From NCBI GenBank assembly GCA_904420075.1, contig CAJFTX010000044.1, positions 1 to 44,920 of the forward strand: a stretch of DNA of 44,920 nt. The letters are read 5' to 3'. This document shows positions 7,372 through 14,803 of this stretch, in pieces; the stretch's first letter is position 1, and every line of letters starts with the position of its first letter. Under the pieces are notes generated by a model. It searched no databases. It had not been told where the DNA came from and saw only the letters and a list, made by a program, of their open reading frames with translations. Source of the stretch: an uncultured Clostridia bacterium (GTDB lineage: Bacteria; Bacillota; Clostridia; Oscillospirales; Feifaniaceae). The position numbers were made by a program, and so were the translations under genes.

Positions 7372-8634
7372 TTACACATTTGTCTTTTCCGTCAATTCCG
7401 CCATACTGATGTTGCTGGTGTGCTTCACCGGCTCCCAGGTCTGCTTTCGGTCAAAGAGCGCCACAATATTGATCGGCAGCCAGGTAATAATAAAGAGCGG
7501 GAAAGCGACGATCGCCTGCTTGAGCGCACCGGGCTTTTTGCCGTTCGTGATTCCCGCGAGCACCGCGGTGAGCATCGGGAAGAAGATCACCATCAGCAGT
7601 GTCATAATTGCAAACAGCTGAATATTCTGTAGCATAATAATCCGCAGCGAGATGACGTTCAGCCAGGCCAGCAGTATGGTGAGCCCCGCAAAAAAGAGCG
7701 CCACAATCTGGATCACCGGCCCAAATGAGAAGAGCATCGCATCAAGCGCCGAGGAGCGCTGCTTTTTGAGGCAGCATTTGATGAGGCTCCCCGTGTAGAT
7801 ATGGCAGCAGGAGATCAGTCCCTTCGACCAGCGGAGCCGCTGCTTGAAGCTGACCCCCATCGTCACCGGGTGTTCATCGTAGACGATCGCGTCCGGCACA
7901 TACTCCACCTTCTCGCCCTCAAGGATACACTGGATGGAGTACTCATTGTCCTCGGTCAGCGTATAGGTGTTGAACCCGAGCTTGCGGATCAGCCGCGCCG
8001 AAACCATAAAGCCGGTGCCGTTGATATAGGCGGACATGCCGATCGCCCGCCGCGCCTTGCTCATAAAGCTGTTGACACAGTAGTAGTACACCGCATACGA
8101 GCCCGAAATCCAGGAATCGTGCGGATTTTTTGCATCCCGGAAGCCCTGCGCGATGTTGCTGCCGCAGTTGTAGCTGTCGTTCATCGCGAGCAGGAAATTT
8201 TTATCCACCAGATTGTCCGCGTCAAAGACGCAGAACGCATCGTAGTTCTTCTCGCTCTCCAAAAGATAGTCAAACACCTGGGAGAGCGCGTCCGCCTTCA
8301 TCTTGACCGGCTGCTCGCACTTATAGATGAGCGCCCCGTGCGCACGTGCAACCTCCTCGGTGTCGTCGGTGCAGTTGTTCGGCACCACATAGATGTCGTA
8401 CATGTCCTTGGGGTAGTCGAGCTTTTTCAGGCTGTCGATCAGGTTCCCGATCACCTCCCGCTCATTCCGGGCCGCGATCACCAGAGCAAAGCGGTTGATC
8501 TGATCGCTGTGACTTTTCTTCGGGCGGAAAAAGAGGCACATAATCCCGAGCGCGAGGAAATAAATACCGTAAATTGCCACCGCCACATTTAAAACAAGCA
8601 ATATATTTTCCAGTATGCTCAAAAATAGATGCAT
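7372..8634 (-). CDS. Processive GT2-family membrane glycosyltransferase
   Basis: 420 residues. An N-terminal membrane segment (~8-35) is followed by a GT-A domain with ARNEREVIGNLIDSL near 55, the FDADN motif (Asp138, Asp140) for nucleotide-sugar/metal binding, TEDNEY (Glu228-Asp229) as catalytic base region, and QRLRW (Gln265-Trp269). Three or four C-terminal membrane segments follow (~295-400). QxxRW marks processive enzymes such as cellulose, hyaluronan and PNAG synthases. It should polymerise or extend a surface glycan on the cytoplasmic face; the sugar cannot be told from sequence. Start ATG 8634 with GGAGGG 6 nt upstream and a good promoter beyond. The next gene downstream is a polysaccharide deacetylase. 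Confidence 0.9.
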   Translation of the reverse strand: MHLFLSILENILLVLNVAVAIYGIYFLALGIMCLFFRPKKSHSDQINRFALVIAARNEREVIGNLIDSLKKLDYPKDMYDIYVVPNNCTDDTEEVARAHGALIYKCEQPVKMKADALSQVFDYLLESEKNYDAFCVFDADNLVDKNFLLAMNDSYNCGSNIAQGFRDAKNPHDSWISGSYAVYYYCVNSFMSKARRAIGMSAYINGTGFMVSARLIRKLGFNTYTLTEDNEYSIQCILEGEKVEYVPDAIVYDEHPVTMGVSFKQRLRWSKGLISCCHIYTGSLIKCCLKKQRSSALDAMLFSFGPVIQIVALFFAGLTILLAWLNVISLRIIMLQNIQLFAIMTLLMVIFFPMLTAVLAGITNGKKPGALKQAIVAFPLFIITWLPINIVALFDRKQTWEPVKHTSNISMAELTEKTNV

Positions 8635-8670
8635 ATCCGACCCTCCATACAGGCAACGTTATACAGCTTC

Positions 8671-8699
8671 ATTTTATACTACCTACTCTGCAAAATCAA
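8671..8699 (-). promoter_or_regulatory. Vegetative promoter of the glycosyltransferase gene
   Basis: Minus strand TTGATT (8699-8694), 17-nt spacer, TAAAAT (8676-8671), about 37 nt before the ATG at 8634. Confidence 0.7.
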
Positions 8700-8768
8700 G
8701 TGGAAGAACCGGACAAATTCTTCCGGCTGCAACTCTATTAGTAGGACGACCCCGCCGCCTCTTTTTCC

Positions 8769-10514
8769 TCAAAAAAGTTCGCCCGCCATCAAATTTAATT
8801 TGTAATACACGCCTTTTTTTCGGATCAGCTCCTCGTGGGTGCCGCTCTCCGAAATTCCCTCCTCGGTCACGACGAAGATCCGGTCCGCCCCCCGCACGGT
8901 CGAGAGCCGGTGCGCAATCGTGATGGTGGTGCGCCCCTTCGCGAGCTGCTCGAGCGACTGCTGCACCGCCCGCTCGCTCTCGTTGTCGAGCGCGCTCGTC
9001 GCCTCATCCAGAATAATAATGGGCGGATTCTCAAGGAAGGCGCGCGCGATGCTGATTCTCTGCCGCTGACCGCCCGAGAGCTTGACCCCCCGCTCGCCGC
9101 AGTAGGTGTCATATCCCGCCGGCAGCTCGGAGATGAACTCGTGTGCGTTTGCGAGCTTCGCCGCCCGTATGATCTCCTCCATCGTCGCCTCCCGGTTGCC
9201 GTAGGCGATATTCTCCGCCACCGTTCCGGAGAAGAGGTAGACCTCCTGCTGTACCACGCCGATCTTCTTGCGCAAAGAGGCGAGCTTCACCTCGCGGATA
9301 TCCTTCCCGTCCACCGTGATCCGTCCCTCGGTACAGTCATAAAAGCGCGGAATCAGCGAGCAGAGAGTGGTCTTTCCCCCGCCCGACGGACCGACAAGCG
9401 CAATGTGCTCGCCCGGCTTCACAGTAAAGGAGATGTGCTCCAGCACTCGCTCCCCCGTCTCGTAGCCGAAACTCACATCCTCAAACGCGATCTCCCCGCG
9501 CACATCTTTAAGCTCCACCGCGTGTCTGCTGTCCACAATATCCGGATCGGTGTCCACAATCTCGAGATACCGCTCAAAGCCGGTCATCCCGTTCTGGAGC
9601 TGCTCGGAGAATTCGATCATCCGTCGGATGGAGTTCAAAAGAGTCGTTATGTAAAGCAGATAGGCCACAAGGTCGGTCACTCCGATCTTCCCCTCCATGA
9701 TAAAGAAGGACCCCGCCGCCACGCAGACGAGGTACATCACCCCGTCGAAAAAGCGCATCGACGCAAAGAAGGTGCCCATATACTTGTAGGCCCGGCTCTT
9801 GATCTCGAGCAGTCTCCGGTTGCTCTTCTGGAACTTTGTAAGCTCGATCTCCTCCCCCGCGAAGCTCTTGACCACCCGCACCCCCGCGAGACTGTCCTCC
9901 AGCTCCGCGTTGATCTCGCCGGTCTGCACCCGCCGCTGGCGGAAGACGTCGTGCATCTTCCGGTTAAATTTGCTGGCAAAGAAGATCATCGGCGGGATAA
10001 AGGCGAAGATAATCACCGTCAGCGGCAGACTGATACCGCTTAAAATCACAAAGGAACCGGTGATCTTGATCACCGCCATAAAGAGCTCCTCCGGCGCGTG
10101 GTGGCAGAACTCGGTTACGTCAAAGAGATCGCTTGTCATCCGCGACATCAGCGTGCCGATCTTCACATTGTCATAGTAGGAGAAGGAGAGCTTTTGCAGA
10201 TGGCAGAAGAGGCTCTTGCGGATGTCGTTTTCGATCTTTGCCCCCATAATATGCCCGTACGCCGAGACATAGAAGTCCGCAAACGCGTCCACAATCCGCA
10301 TAAACAGAATCACGAGCGAGACCTTAATAATAATCTCCAGGTTCAGCCCGAGCTCCGCGGAGAGGCCCTCGTTCATCAGCGCGCGCACCAGCAGCGGGAA
10401 GATGAGCTCCACTCCCACCATGATAAGCGTGCAGAAGAGATCAAACAAAAACATTCCGAGATACGGCCGGTAGAACGGCGCGAGCCGCCGCAATTTCGCA
10501 AACATCTTTCCCAT
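8769..10514 (-). CDS. ABC exporter half-transporter (fused permease and ATPase)
   Basis: 581 residues from ATG 10514 (GGGAGGG about 13 nt upstream). Six membrane helices occupy ~20-310 (ABC_membrane, type IV exporter fold). The nucleotide-binding domain carries Walker A GPSGGGKTT near residue 370, signature LSGGQRQR, Walker B IIILDEATSALD and the H-loop IAHRLST. Half-transporters of this kind dimerise and export lipids, drugs or peptides; close relatives include MsbA/BmrA/LmrA-like proteins. There is no partner half-transporter next to it, so a homodimer is likely. It has its own TTGACT-N18-TATACT promoter and is a single-gene unit between a terminator upstream and the glycosyltransferase promoter downstream. 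Substrate unknown. Confidence 0.93.
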   Translation of the reverse strand: MGKMFAKLRRLAPFYRPYLGMFLFDLFCTLIMVGVELIFPLLVRALMNEGLSAELGLNLEIIIKVSLVILFMRIVDAFADFYVSAYGHIMGAKIENDIRKSLFCHLQKLSFSYYDNVKIGTLMSRMTSDLFDVTEFCHHAPEELFMAVIKITGSFVILSGISLPLTVIIFAFIPPMIFFASKFNRKMHDVFRQRRVQTGEINAELEDSLAGVRVVKSFAGEEIELTKFQKSNRRLLEIKSRAYKYMGTFFASMRFFDGVMYLVCVAAGSFFIMEGKIGVTDLVAYLLYITTLLNSIRRMIEFSEQLQNGMTGFERYLEIVDTDPDIVDSRHAVELKDVRGEIAFEDVSFGYETGERVLEHISFTVKPGEHIALVGPSGGGKTTLCSLIPRFYDCTEGRITVDGKDIREVKLASLRKKIGVVQQEVYLFSGTVAENIAYGNREATMEEIIRAAKLANAHEFISELPAGYDTYCGERGVKLSGGQRQRISIARAFLENPPIIILDEATSALDNESERAVQQSLEQLAKGRTTITIAHRLSTVRGADRIFVVTEEGISESGTHEELIRKKGVYYKLNLMAGELF

Positions 10515-10547
10515 CGTCTCAGCTTCCCTCCCAAATTCCAAATATAG

Positions 10548-10577
10548 AGTATATACCAGATCAAAACGACAAGTCAA
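10548..10577 (-). promoter_or_regulatory. Vegetative promoter of the ABC exporter
   Basis: Minus strand TTGACT (10577-10572), 18-nt spacer, TATACT (10553-10548), ~33 nt before the ATG at 10514. The -35 box abuts the T-run of the upstream gene's terminator. Confidence 0.75.
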
Positions 10578-10579
10578 AC

Positions 10580-10608
10580 AAAAAAAGAGCCCCGCCGCAG
10601 CGGGACTC
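10580..10608 (-). terminator. Rho-independent terminator after the iron alcohol dehydrogenase
   Basis: Minus strand stem AGTCCCGC / GCGGGGCT (one G-T pair) with loop TGCG, followed by CTTTTTTTG, 16 bp after the dehydrogenase stop. Confidence 0.9.
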
Positions 10609-10623
10609 CCGAATTCAATTCTG

Positions 10624-11796
10624 CTACGCTCTCTCGAACGCCGCACGGTAGATCCGGCGCACGTCCTCCTTCGTGAGCGAAACCCGGTCCTCCGCGAGCA
10701 GGCCCTGGAAATTCTGCCAGCAGTTGTCCGCGAGCCGTTCCAGCGCCTCCTGTGGCACTCCATACTTTTGGAAGCTCTCATCCGCAACGCCGCAGCGCTC
10801 CATCAGCTCCAAAAGCGCCTCCACAAACCGGTTCGCCCCCTCCTCTGCGGACTGCGCCGGGCGGCCGATCACCCGTGCCATCGCAGCGCACTGTTCCGGG
10901 CAGGCCCTCGCAAAATAGCGGTAGTAGGCCGGCGCCATCATAAGCAGTCCCGCCCCGTGCGGGATCTCCGGATAGAAGGCTGAGATCGGGTGCTCAAACG
11001 CGTGTCCCGACGTGCAGCCTGAGACCGATTCCACAAAGCCCGAGAGGGTGTTTGCAAGCGCGACCTGCGCCCGCGCCTCCGCGTCCGACCCGTCGCGCAC
11101 CGCGCGTGGCAGCGCCTCCCAGAGCAGTTCAATCGACTTGAGCGCATAGAGGTCGGACATCACGCTCGCTCTGCGGTTGAGCACCCCTTCGGTCGCATGG
11201 AAGAGCGCGTCAAACCCCTGATAGGCGGTCAGTTTCTCCGGCACCGAGGTCATCAGCTCCGGATCGACGATTGAGAGCACAGGGAAGGTGTAGTCACAGC
11301 CGAAGCCGAGCTTTTCCCCCGTCTCCGGCTTCGTGATCACCGTCCAGGGGTCCGCCTCGGTCCCGGTGCCCGCCGTGGTGGTCACCGCCACGATCGGCAG
11401 CGCGCGGGAGGCCGTCCTCGTCGGCGCTCCCCCGGCATACTCCCAGTAGTCCCCCTCGTTCACAGCCGCCACAGCGATGGCCTTCGCCGTGTCGATTGCG
11501 CTGCCGCCGCCGAGCCCGAGCACAAAGTCGCACCCCTCATCCCGCGCGAGCGTCGCCCCCTCGGTCACCGTCGCCAGAATCGGATTCGGCTGCGCCCGCT
11601 CGAACAGCACTGCGGAAATTCCGTTCTCCGCGAGCAGACCGGTCACCCGCTCGAGAATTCCAGTGCGGCGCATCGCCCCGCCCGAGGTGGTGACGACAAG
11701 CGCCCGGCTTCCCGGGAGCTGCACCCGGGCGAGTTCCGCGAGCCGCCCCGCGCCGAATAAGATCCGCGCCGGCATAAAAAAGTCAAACTGTTGCAT
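10624..11796 (-). CDS. Iron-containing alcohol dehydrogenase (type III, butanol-dehydrogenase-like)
   Basis: 390 residues from ATG 11796, chosen for the GAGGAGGAG just upstream and because the family N-terminus (FMPARILFGAGRL) starts there. The NAD(P)-binding motif GGGSAIDTAKA lies near residue 95. Metal ligands are in place: an Asp in the second-domain region, and the His pair in GHAFEHPISAFYPEIPHGAG near 265-285. It oxidises or reduces a primary alcohol/aldehyde in the cytosol; related clostridial enzymes act on butanol, propanediol or lactaldehyde, and the substrate is not readable here. It is the second gene of a unit with the SDR reductase, 188 bp downstream of it, with a terminator after it. 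Confidence 0.92.
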   Translation of the reverse strand: MQQFDFFMPARILFGAGRLAELARVQLPGSRALVVTTSGGAMRRTGILERVTGLLAENGISAVLFERAQPNPILATVTEGATLARDEGCDFVLGLGGGSAIDTAKAIAVAAVNEGDYWEYAGGAPTRTASRALPIVAVTTTAGTGTEADPWTVITKPETGEKLGFGCDYTFPVLSIVDPELMTSVPEKLTAYQGFDALFHATEGVLNRRASVMSDLYALKSIELLWEALPRAVRDGSDAEARAQVALANTLSGFVESVSGCTSGHAFEHPISAFYPEIPHGAGLLMMAPAYYRYFARACPEQCAAMARVIGRPAQSAEEGANRFVEALLELMERCGVADESFQKYGVPQEALERLADNCWQNFQGLLAEDRVSLTKEDVRRIYRAAFERA

Positions 11797-11984
11797 CTTC
11801 TCTCCTCCTCTTCTCGGCAGAGCCGTAGCAGCGCGGCCCTCAAAACGGATGCCGGTCCCCAGTCCCGGCACATCCCAGCAGCTTCACCGTCTCCCCTCAG
11901 CTTGCGTCCGCTCCGGATCGCACGCCGCAAAGACACCCTTGAAATATCTTTTTCGGACAGGCTCTCCCGGCGGCGCATCGCCTC

Positions 11985-12728
11985 TCAGAGGTATCCCCCG
12001 TCCACCCGCAGCACATCCCCTGTGACGAATGAGGCTTCCTCCGACGCGAGAAAGCGCACCGCCCGCGCGACCTCCTCCGGCGTCCCGAGCCGGGAGAGCG
12101 GCGTCTCCTCCGCGAGCGCCGCACGCTCCTCCGGGCCGAACCCCGCCATCATATCGGTGTCGATCACCCCCGGCGCGACGCAGCAGACCCGCACTCCTGA
12201 GGGCCCGAGCTCCTTCGCGAGCGCCTTTGTCAGCCCGATCACCGCCGCCTTGGACGCGGAGTAGAGCGCCTCGCAGGAGGCCCCCGCAATCCCCCACATG
12301 GAAGAGATGTTTACGATCACTCCGCTCTTCCGGCGCACCATTCCGGGCGCCGCGGCGCGGATGGTGCGGCAGACGCCGCCGAAGTTTACCTCCATCAGCT
12401 CCCGCTGCTGCTCCTCGGTCGAGTCGGTGAAGAGCTGCCAGAGCGAGACCCCCGCGCTGTTTATGAGCACGTCGGTCCCGCCGAATCGCTCCTCCACCGA
12501 GCGGAAAAGCGCCGATACCTCTTCCGGACTGCGTACGTCCAGCTTCTCCGCATAGGCCTCGCCCCCCGCAGCACAGATGCGCGCGCAGAGGGTCTCTGCG
12601 CGCTCTCCGTTCCTGTTGTAGCAGAGAATCACCCGGTTCCCCGCCTCCGCCAGCGCCTCGGCGCATGCGGCGCCAATCCCCCGGGAACCTCCGGTGACCA
12701 CCGCCGTGCGTCTCGCTCTCTCCACCAT
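11985..12728 (-). CDS. SDR-family oxidoreductase, FabG-like (3-oxoacyl-ACP reductase type)
   Basis: 247 residues, classical short-chain dehydrogenase length. The Rossmann motif TGGSRGIG is at residues 12-19, Asn115 in VNFGG, Ser142/143, and the catalytic YxxxK as Tyr156-Lys160 (YSASK). The C-terminus VTGDVLRVDGGYL is typical of FabG. It would reduce a 3-oxoacyl group or another ketone with NAD(P)H. Because it stands outside a fatty-acid cluster and next to an alcohol dehydrogenase, a catabolic or acetoacetyl-type substrate is as likely as fatty-acid synthesis. Start ATG 12728 with AGGAAAGG upstream and a good promoter just beyond. Confidence 0.88.
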   Translation of the reverse strand: MVERARRTAVVTGGSRGIGAACAEALAEAGNRVILCYNRNGERAETLCARICAAGGEAYAEKLDVRSPEEVSALFRSVEERFGGTDVLINSAGVSLWQLFTDSTEEQQRELMEVNFGGVCRTIRAAAPGMVRRKSGVIVNISSMWGIAGASCEALYSASKAAVIGLTKALAKELGPSGVRVCCVAPGVIDTDMMAGFGPEERAALAEETPLSRLGTPEEVARAVRFLASEEASFVTGDVLRVDGGYL

Positions 12729-12752
12729 CTTGACACACCGCCTTTCCTGATT

Positions 12753-12781
12753 ATTGTAACAAGCGGCGCTTCAAATAGCAA
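12753..12781 (-). promoter_or_regulatory. Vegetative promoter of the SDR-alcohol dehydrogenase unit
   Basis: Minus strand TTGCTA (12781-12776), 17-nt spacer, TACAAT (12758-12753), about 25 nt before the ATG at 12728. Confidence 0.65.
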
Positions 12782-12783
12782 CG

Positions 12784-12808
12784 AAAAAGGCACGGAAATC
12801 CCCGTGCC
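12784..12808 (-). terminator. Rho-independent terminator after the spoIIQ-like gene
   Basis: Minus strand GGCACGG-GGATTT-CCGTGCC followed by five T, directly after the stop at 12815. Confidence 0.9.
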
Positions 12809-12814
12809 CTCCTC

Positions 12815-13597
12815 CTAGAACGAAATCAGATCCGCCGGATCAACATTCTCCCCGTTTTTCTCCACCTCAAAGTGGAGGTGCGGGTCGCCGGAGGACTCGA
12901 TCATCCCCTCGTCTCCGACAGTGCCGATTTTCTGACCTGCCGTCACCCGCGCGCCCGGCCGGATTCCATCCGGCAGCTCGCTCGAGAGGTTCTTATAGAT
13001 CGTCTTTAATCCCCCAGTGTGTGACAGAATGATCACCTCGCCCCAGAGATCGTCGAAGTAGAGGCCGTCGACCGTCCCGTCCGCGGCCGCGGTGACCTCA
13101 TCTCCGACCGCTGCCACAAGATCCACCCCGTCGTGCTGACGGTAGTCCTGCATCGTCTCGGAGTAGACGCTCGCCCCTCTCGAGTGCGGATTCATCACTT
13201 TGCCGGGCACCGGCGCCGAGAGAGCGGGCGGCGTGGTGACAACGCTCGAGCTCGCGGCCTCCTCGGCCGCCCCCGGCTCTCCGCCCTCGTCCACCTTCTC
13301 CTCCGGCTCGGCCAACGTCTCCTCCGGGAGCTCCTCCTCGGGCTCGGTCTGCTCCGGCTCCCGCTCATCCGCCCCGACACCCTCCTGCGGCAGCGAGACC
13401 TCCTGTTCCGGCTGGAACTCGACCAGCGGAGTCTGCTCCTGCTGAAGCTTGTTGCGCTCCTCCATCCCGTCCCGGGTCGCCGCGAAAGCGGACGCGCCCA
13501 CCGCGAGCAGTGCGACCACAATCACCGCGTAGTAGCCCCGCCCGGTGAGGAATTTTTCAAACTTGTTTCTTCTCTCATGTCTGTTTCCATCGCTCAT
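12815..13597 (-). CDS. spoIIQ: SpoIIQ-like M23 (LytM-fold) sporulation protein
   Basis: 260 residues: short cytoplasmic tail, one membrane segment (~21-41), a Pro/Glu-rich linker (~50-125) and a C-terminal LytM/M23 domain (~130-258). The zinc ligands are present (His155 and Asp159 in QHDGVDL, His242 in HLHFE, with His240), but the second catalytic histidine, usual in YxHL, is replaced by Asn203 (YKNL). Weakened catalysis is known for SpoIIQ of Bacillus. The gene directly follows spoIID, a pairing found in spore formers, and carries a sigma-F-type promoter, so I assign SpoIIQ: the forespore half of the zipper that drives engulfment with SpoIIIAH. Other M23 endopeptidases with this anchor are the alternative. 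Confidence 0.75.
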   Translation of the reverse strand: MSDGNRHERRNKFEKFLTGRGYYAVIVVALLAVGASAFAATRDGMEERNKLQQEQTPLVEFQPEQEVSLPQEGVGADEREPEQTEPEEELPEETLAEPEEKVDEGGEPGAAEEAASSSVVTTPPALSAPVPGKVMNPHSRGASVYSETMQDYRQHDGVDLVAAVGDEVTAAADGTVDGLYFDDLWGEVIILSHTGGLKTIYKNLSSELPDGIRPGARVTAGQKIGTVGDEGMIESSGDPHLHFEVEKNGENVDPADLISF

Positions 13598-13616
13598 CTT
13601 GTAACACCTCCACCGC

Positions 13617-13646
13617 TATTCTTGCCGCGCGGTGCAAAAGATATGC
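13617..13646 (-). promoter_or_regulatory. Sigma-F/sigma-G-type promoter of the spoIIQ-like gene
   Basis: Minus strand GCATA (13646-13642), 15-nt spacer, GGCAAGAATA (13626-13617). This matches the forespore consensus GYATA-N15-GGnnAnAnT closely. The start codon is about 19 nt further, with GGAGGTG as ribosome binding site. No vegetative TTGACA/TATAAT pair is seen here. Confidence 0.7.
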
Positions 13647-13667
13647 AGAGATGTCACAATTTTGAAA

Positions 13668-14660
13668 TCAGCTCTTTTTCACGATCTCAGTCCCCGTGTA
13701 GTACTTGGTGAGAATGTCCTTATAGAGGTAACCGTTTTTCGCCATGTAATTCGCCCCCTGCTGGCTCATCCCGACACCGTGTCCGTACCCCTTAACGGTG
13801 AACACCGCCTCCTCCCCCTCGAACGCAAGCTCGAAGTTTGCGCTGCGCAGCGAAAAGAGGGTGCGCACCTTTGTCCCTTGAAACTCCGTCCCAAAAAAGC
13901 GGATGGAGGCGACGCTCCCTCCTTCCGTGCGCGTGAGCCCGCTCACAATACTCCCCCGGTCGGCCGACCGGTCAACTGCGCAGCCCGCGTCCTCTAAAAT
14001 ATGATAAAACTCCTCCATTGAAAACCGCGCCGTACTTTCATACCCGTCCGCGAGCGCATCCCCCTCGCTCTCCACCGACTTCAAATAGGGCAGTTCCCCG
14101 CCCCACACCTCCGAGACATTCTCCGTGCGTCCGCTCGAGATCGCATGAAAGACGGCGTTGATCGGCTCCCCGCCGTAGACCAGAATTTCTCCCGTCGTAC
14201 CGCTCACCGCCTCGTGGATCTTCGCGCGGTAGACGTCATAGTTTTCCCCCCAATTCTGCCGCAGCTTCTCATCCGAGCTGTAAGCCTTACAGTGGTGATA
14301 GTCTGTGCAGACGTCCGCCCCCTTGTGGCTCTCGATACCGCTCCCGCCGTGCAGCTTTTTATAGAGGGTGTAAGTTCGCGCCGCAACCGCCTGCGCCTTG
14401 AGCGCCTCGGCGTCGTAGGAGGCGGGCATCTCGGCCGCCACCACCCCCTCGATGTACTCATCAAGGGGGAATTCCTTGACCTCGCCGGTGTCCGCCAGCA
14501 GCACCTTCACCGTCTCCGGCAGTTCGGGGGAGCTGGTCATCCCCGGCGTGTACTCGGGCGGCTCGCTCGTTCTTCCGCCATACAGCCCCGCCAGAATCGG
14601 TACCGCCACACAGAACACCAGCGTCACCGCCGGCAACAACAACAATTTTTTACTTCTCAT
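13668..14660 (-). CDS. spoIID: Stage II sporulation protein D (SpoIID), engulfment lytic transglycosylase
   Basis: 330 residues with an N-terminal membrane anchor (~5-25). SpoIID hallmarks: LDEYIEGVVAAEMPA with catalytic Glu77, EALKAQAVAARTYTLY, a zinc/cysteine segment DVCTDYHHCKAY (Cys118, Cys124), AISSGRTENVSEVWGGELPY and the closing KGYGHGVGMSQQGANYMA. It cleaves peptidoglycan glycan strands in the mother cell during engulfment, together with SpoIIM and SpoIIP. Start ATG 14660 with GAGG 8 nt upstream. It reads toward the spoIIQ-like gene and is divergent from citrate synthase. A mother-cell sigma-E promoter is expected in the 14661-14800 region, but I could not identify CATACA-type boxes with confidence. 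Confidence 0.95.
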   Translation of the reverse strand: MRSKKLLLLPAVTLVFCVAVPILAGLYGGRTSEPPEYTPGMTSSPELPETVKVLLADTGEVKEFPLDEYIEGVVAAEMPASYDAEALKAQAVAARTYTLYKKLHGGSGIESHKGADVCTDYHHCKAYSSDEKLRQNWGENYDVYRAKIHEAVSGTTGEILVYGGEPINAVFHAISSGRTENVSEVWGGELPYLKSVESEGDALADGYESTARFSMEEFYHILEDAGCAVDRSADRGSIVSGLTRTEGGSVASIRFFGTEFQGTKVRTLFSLRSANFELAFEGEEAVFTVKGYGHGVGMSQQGANYMAKNGYLYKDILTKYYTGTEIVKKS

Positions 14661-14720
14661 GTTACTACCTCATTTTTGCAAGCTCTTCTCTTGAATCTTG
14701 CATTTCTGTCATTTTCGCTC

Positions 14721-14749
14721 TTGACGAAACTTCTGTGATCTAATATAAT
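14721..14749 (+). promoter_or_regulatory. Strong vegetative promoter of citrate synthase
   Basis: TTGACG (14721-14726), exactly 17 nt, TATAAT (14744-14749), in an AT-rich stretch. The start codon is 55 nt further at 14804, giving a leader of about 48 nt with no obvious structure. Confidence 0.85.
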
Positions 14750-14803
14750 ATATTTTAATATTTAATTATAAATGTAGAATTTGAGAGAGAAAAGAGGGGT
14801 GCA

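Noticed and set aside
8702-8724. GGAAGAA/TTCTTCC inverted repeat after the ABC exporter as a terminator
   Set aside because: 7-bp AT-rich stem with a 9-nt loop and no T-run on the minus strand; too weak to call.
14661-14720. Sigma-E promoter for spoIID
   Set aside because: Expected biologically, but no CATACA-like -10 with a matching -35 could be placed confidently.
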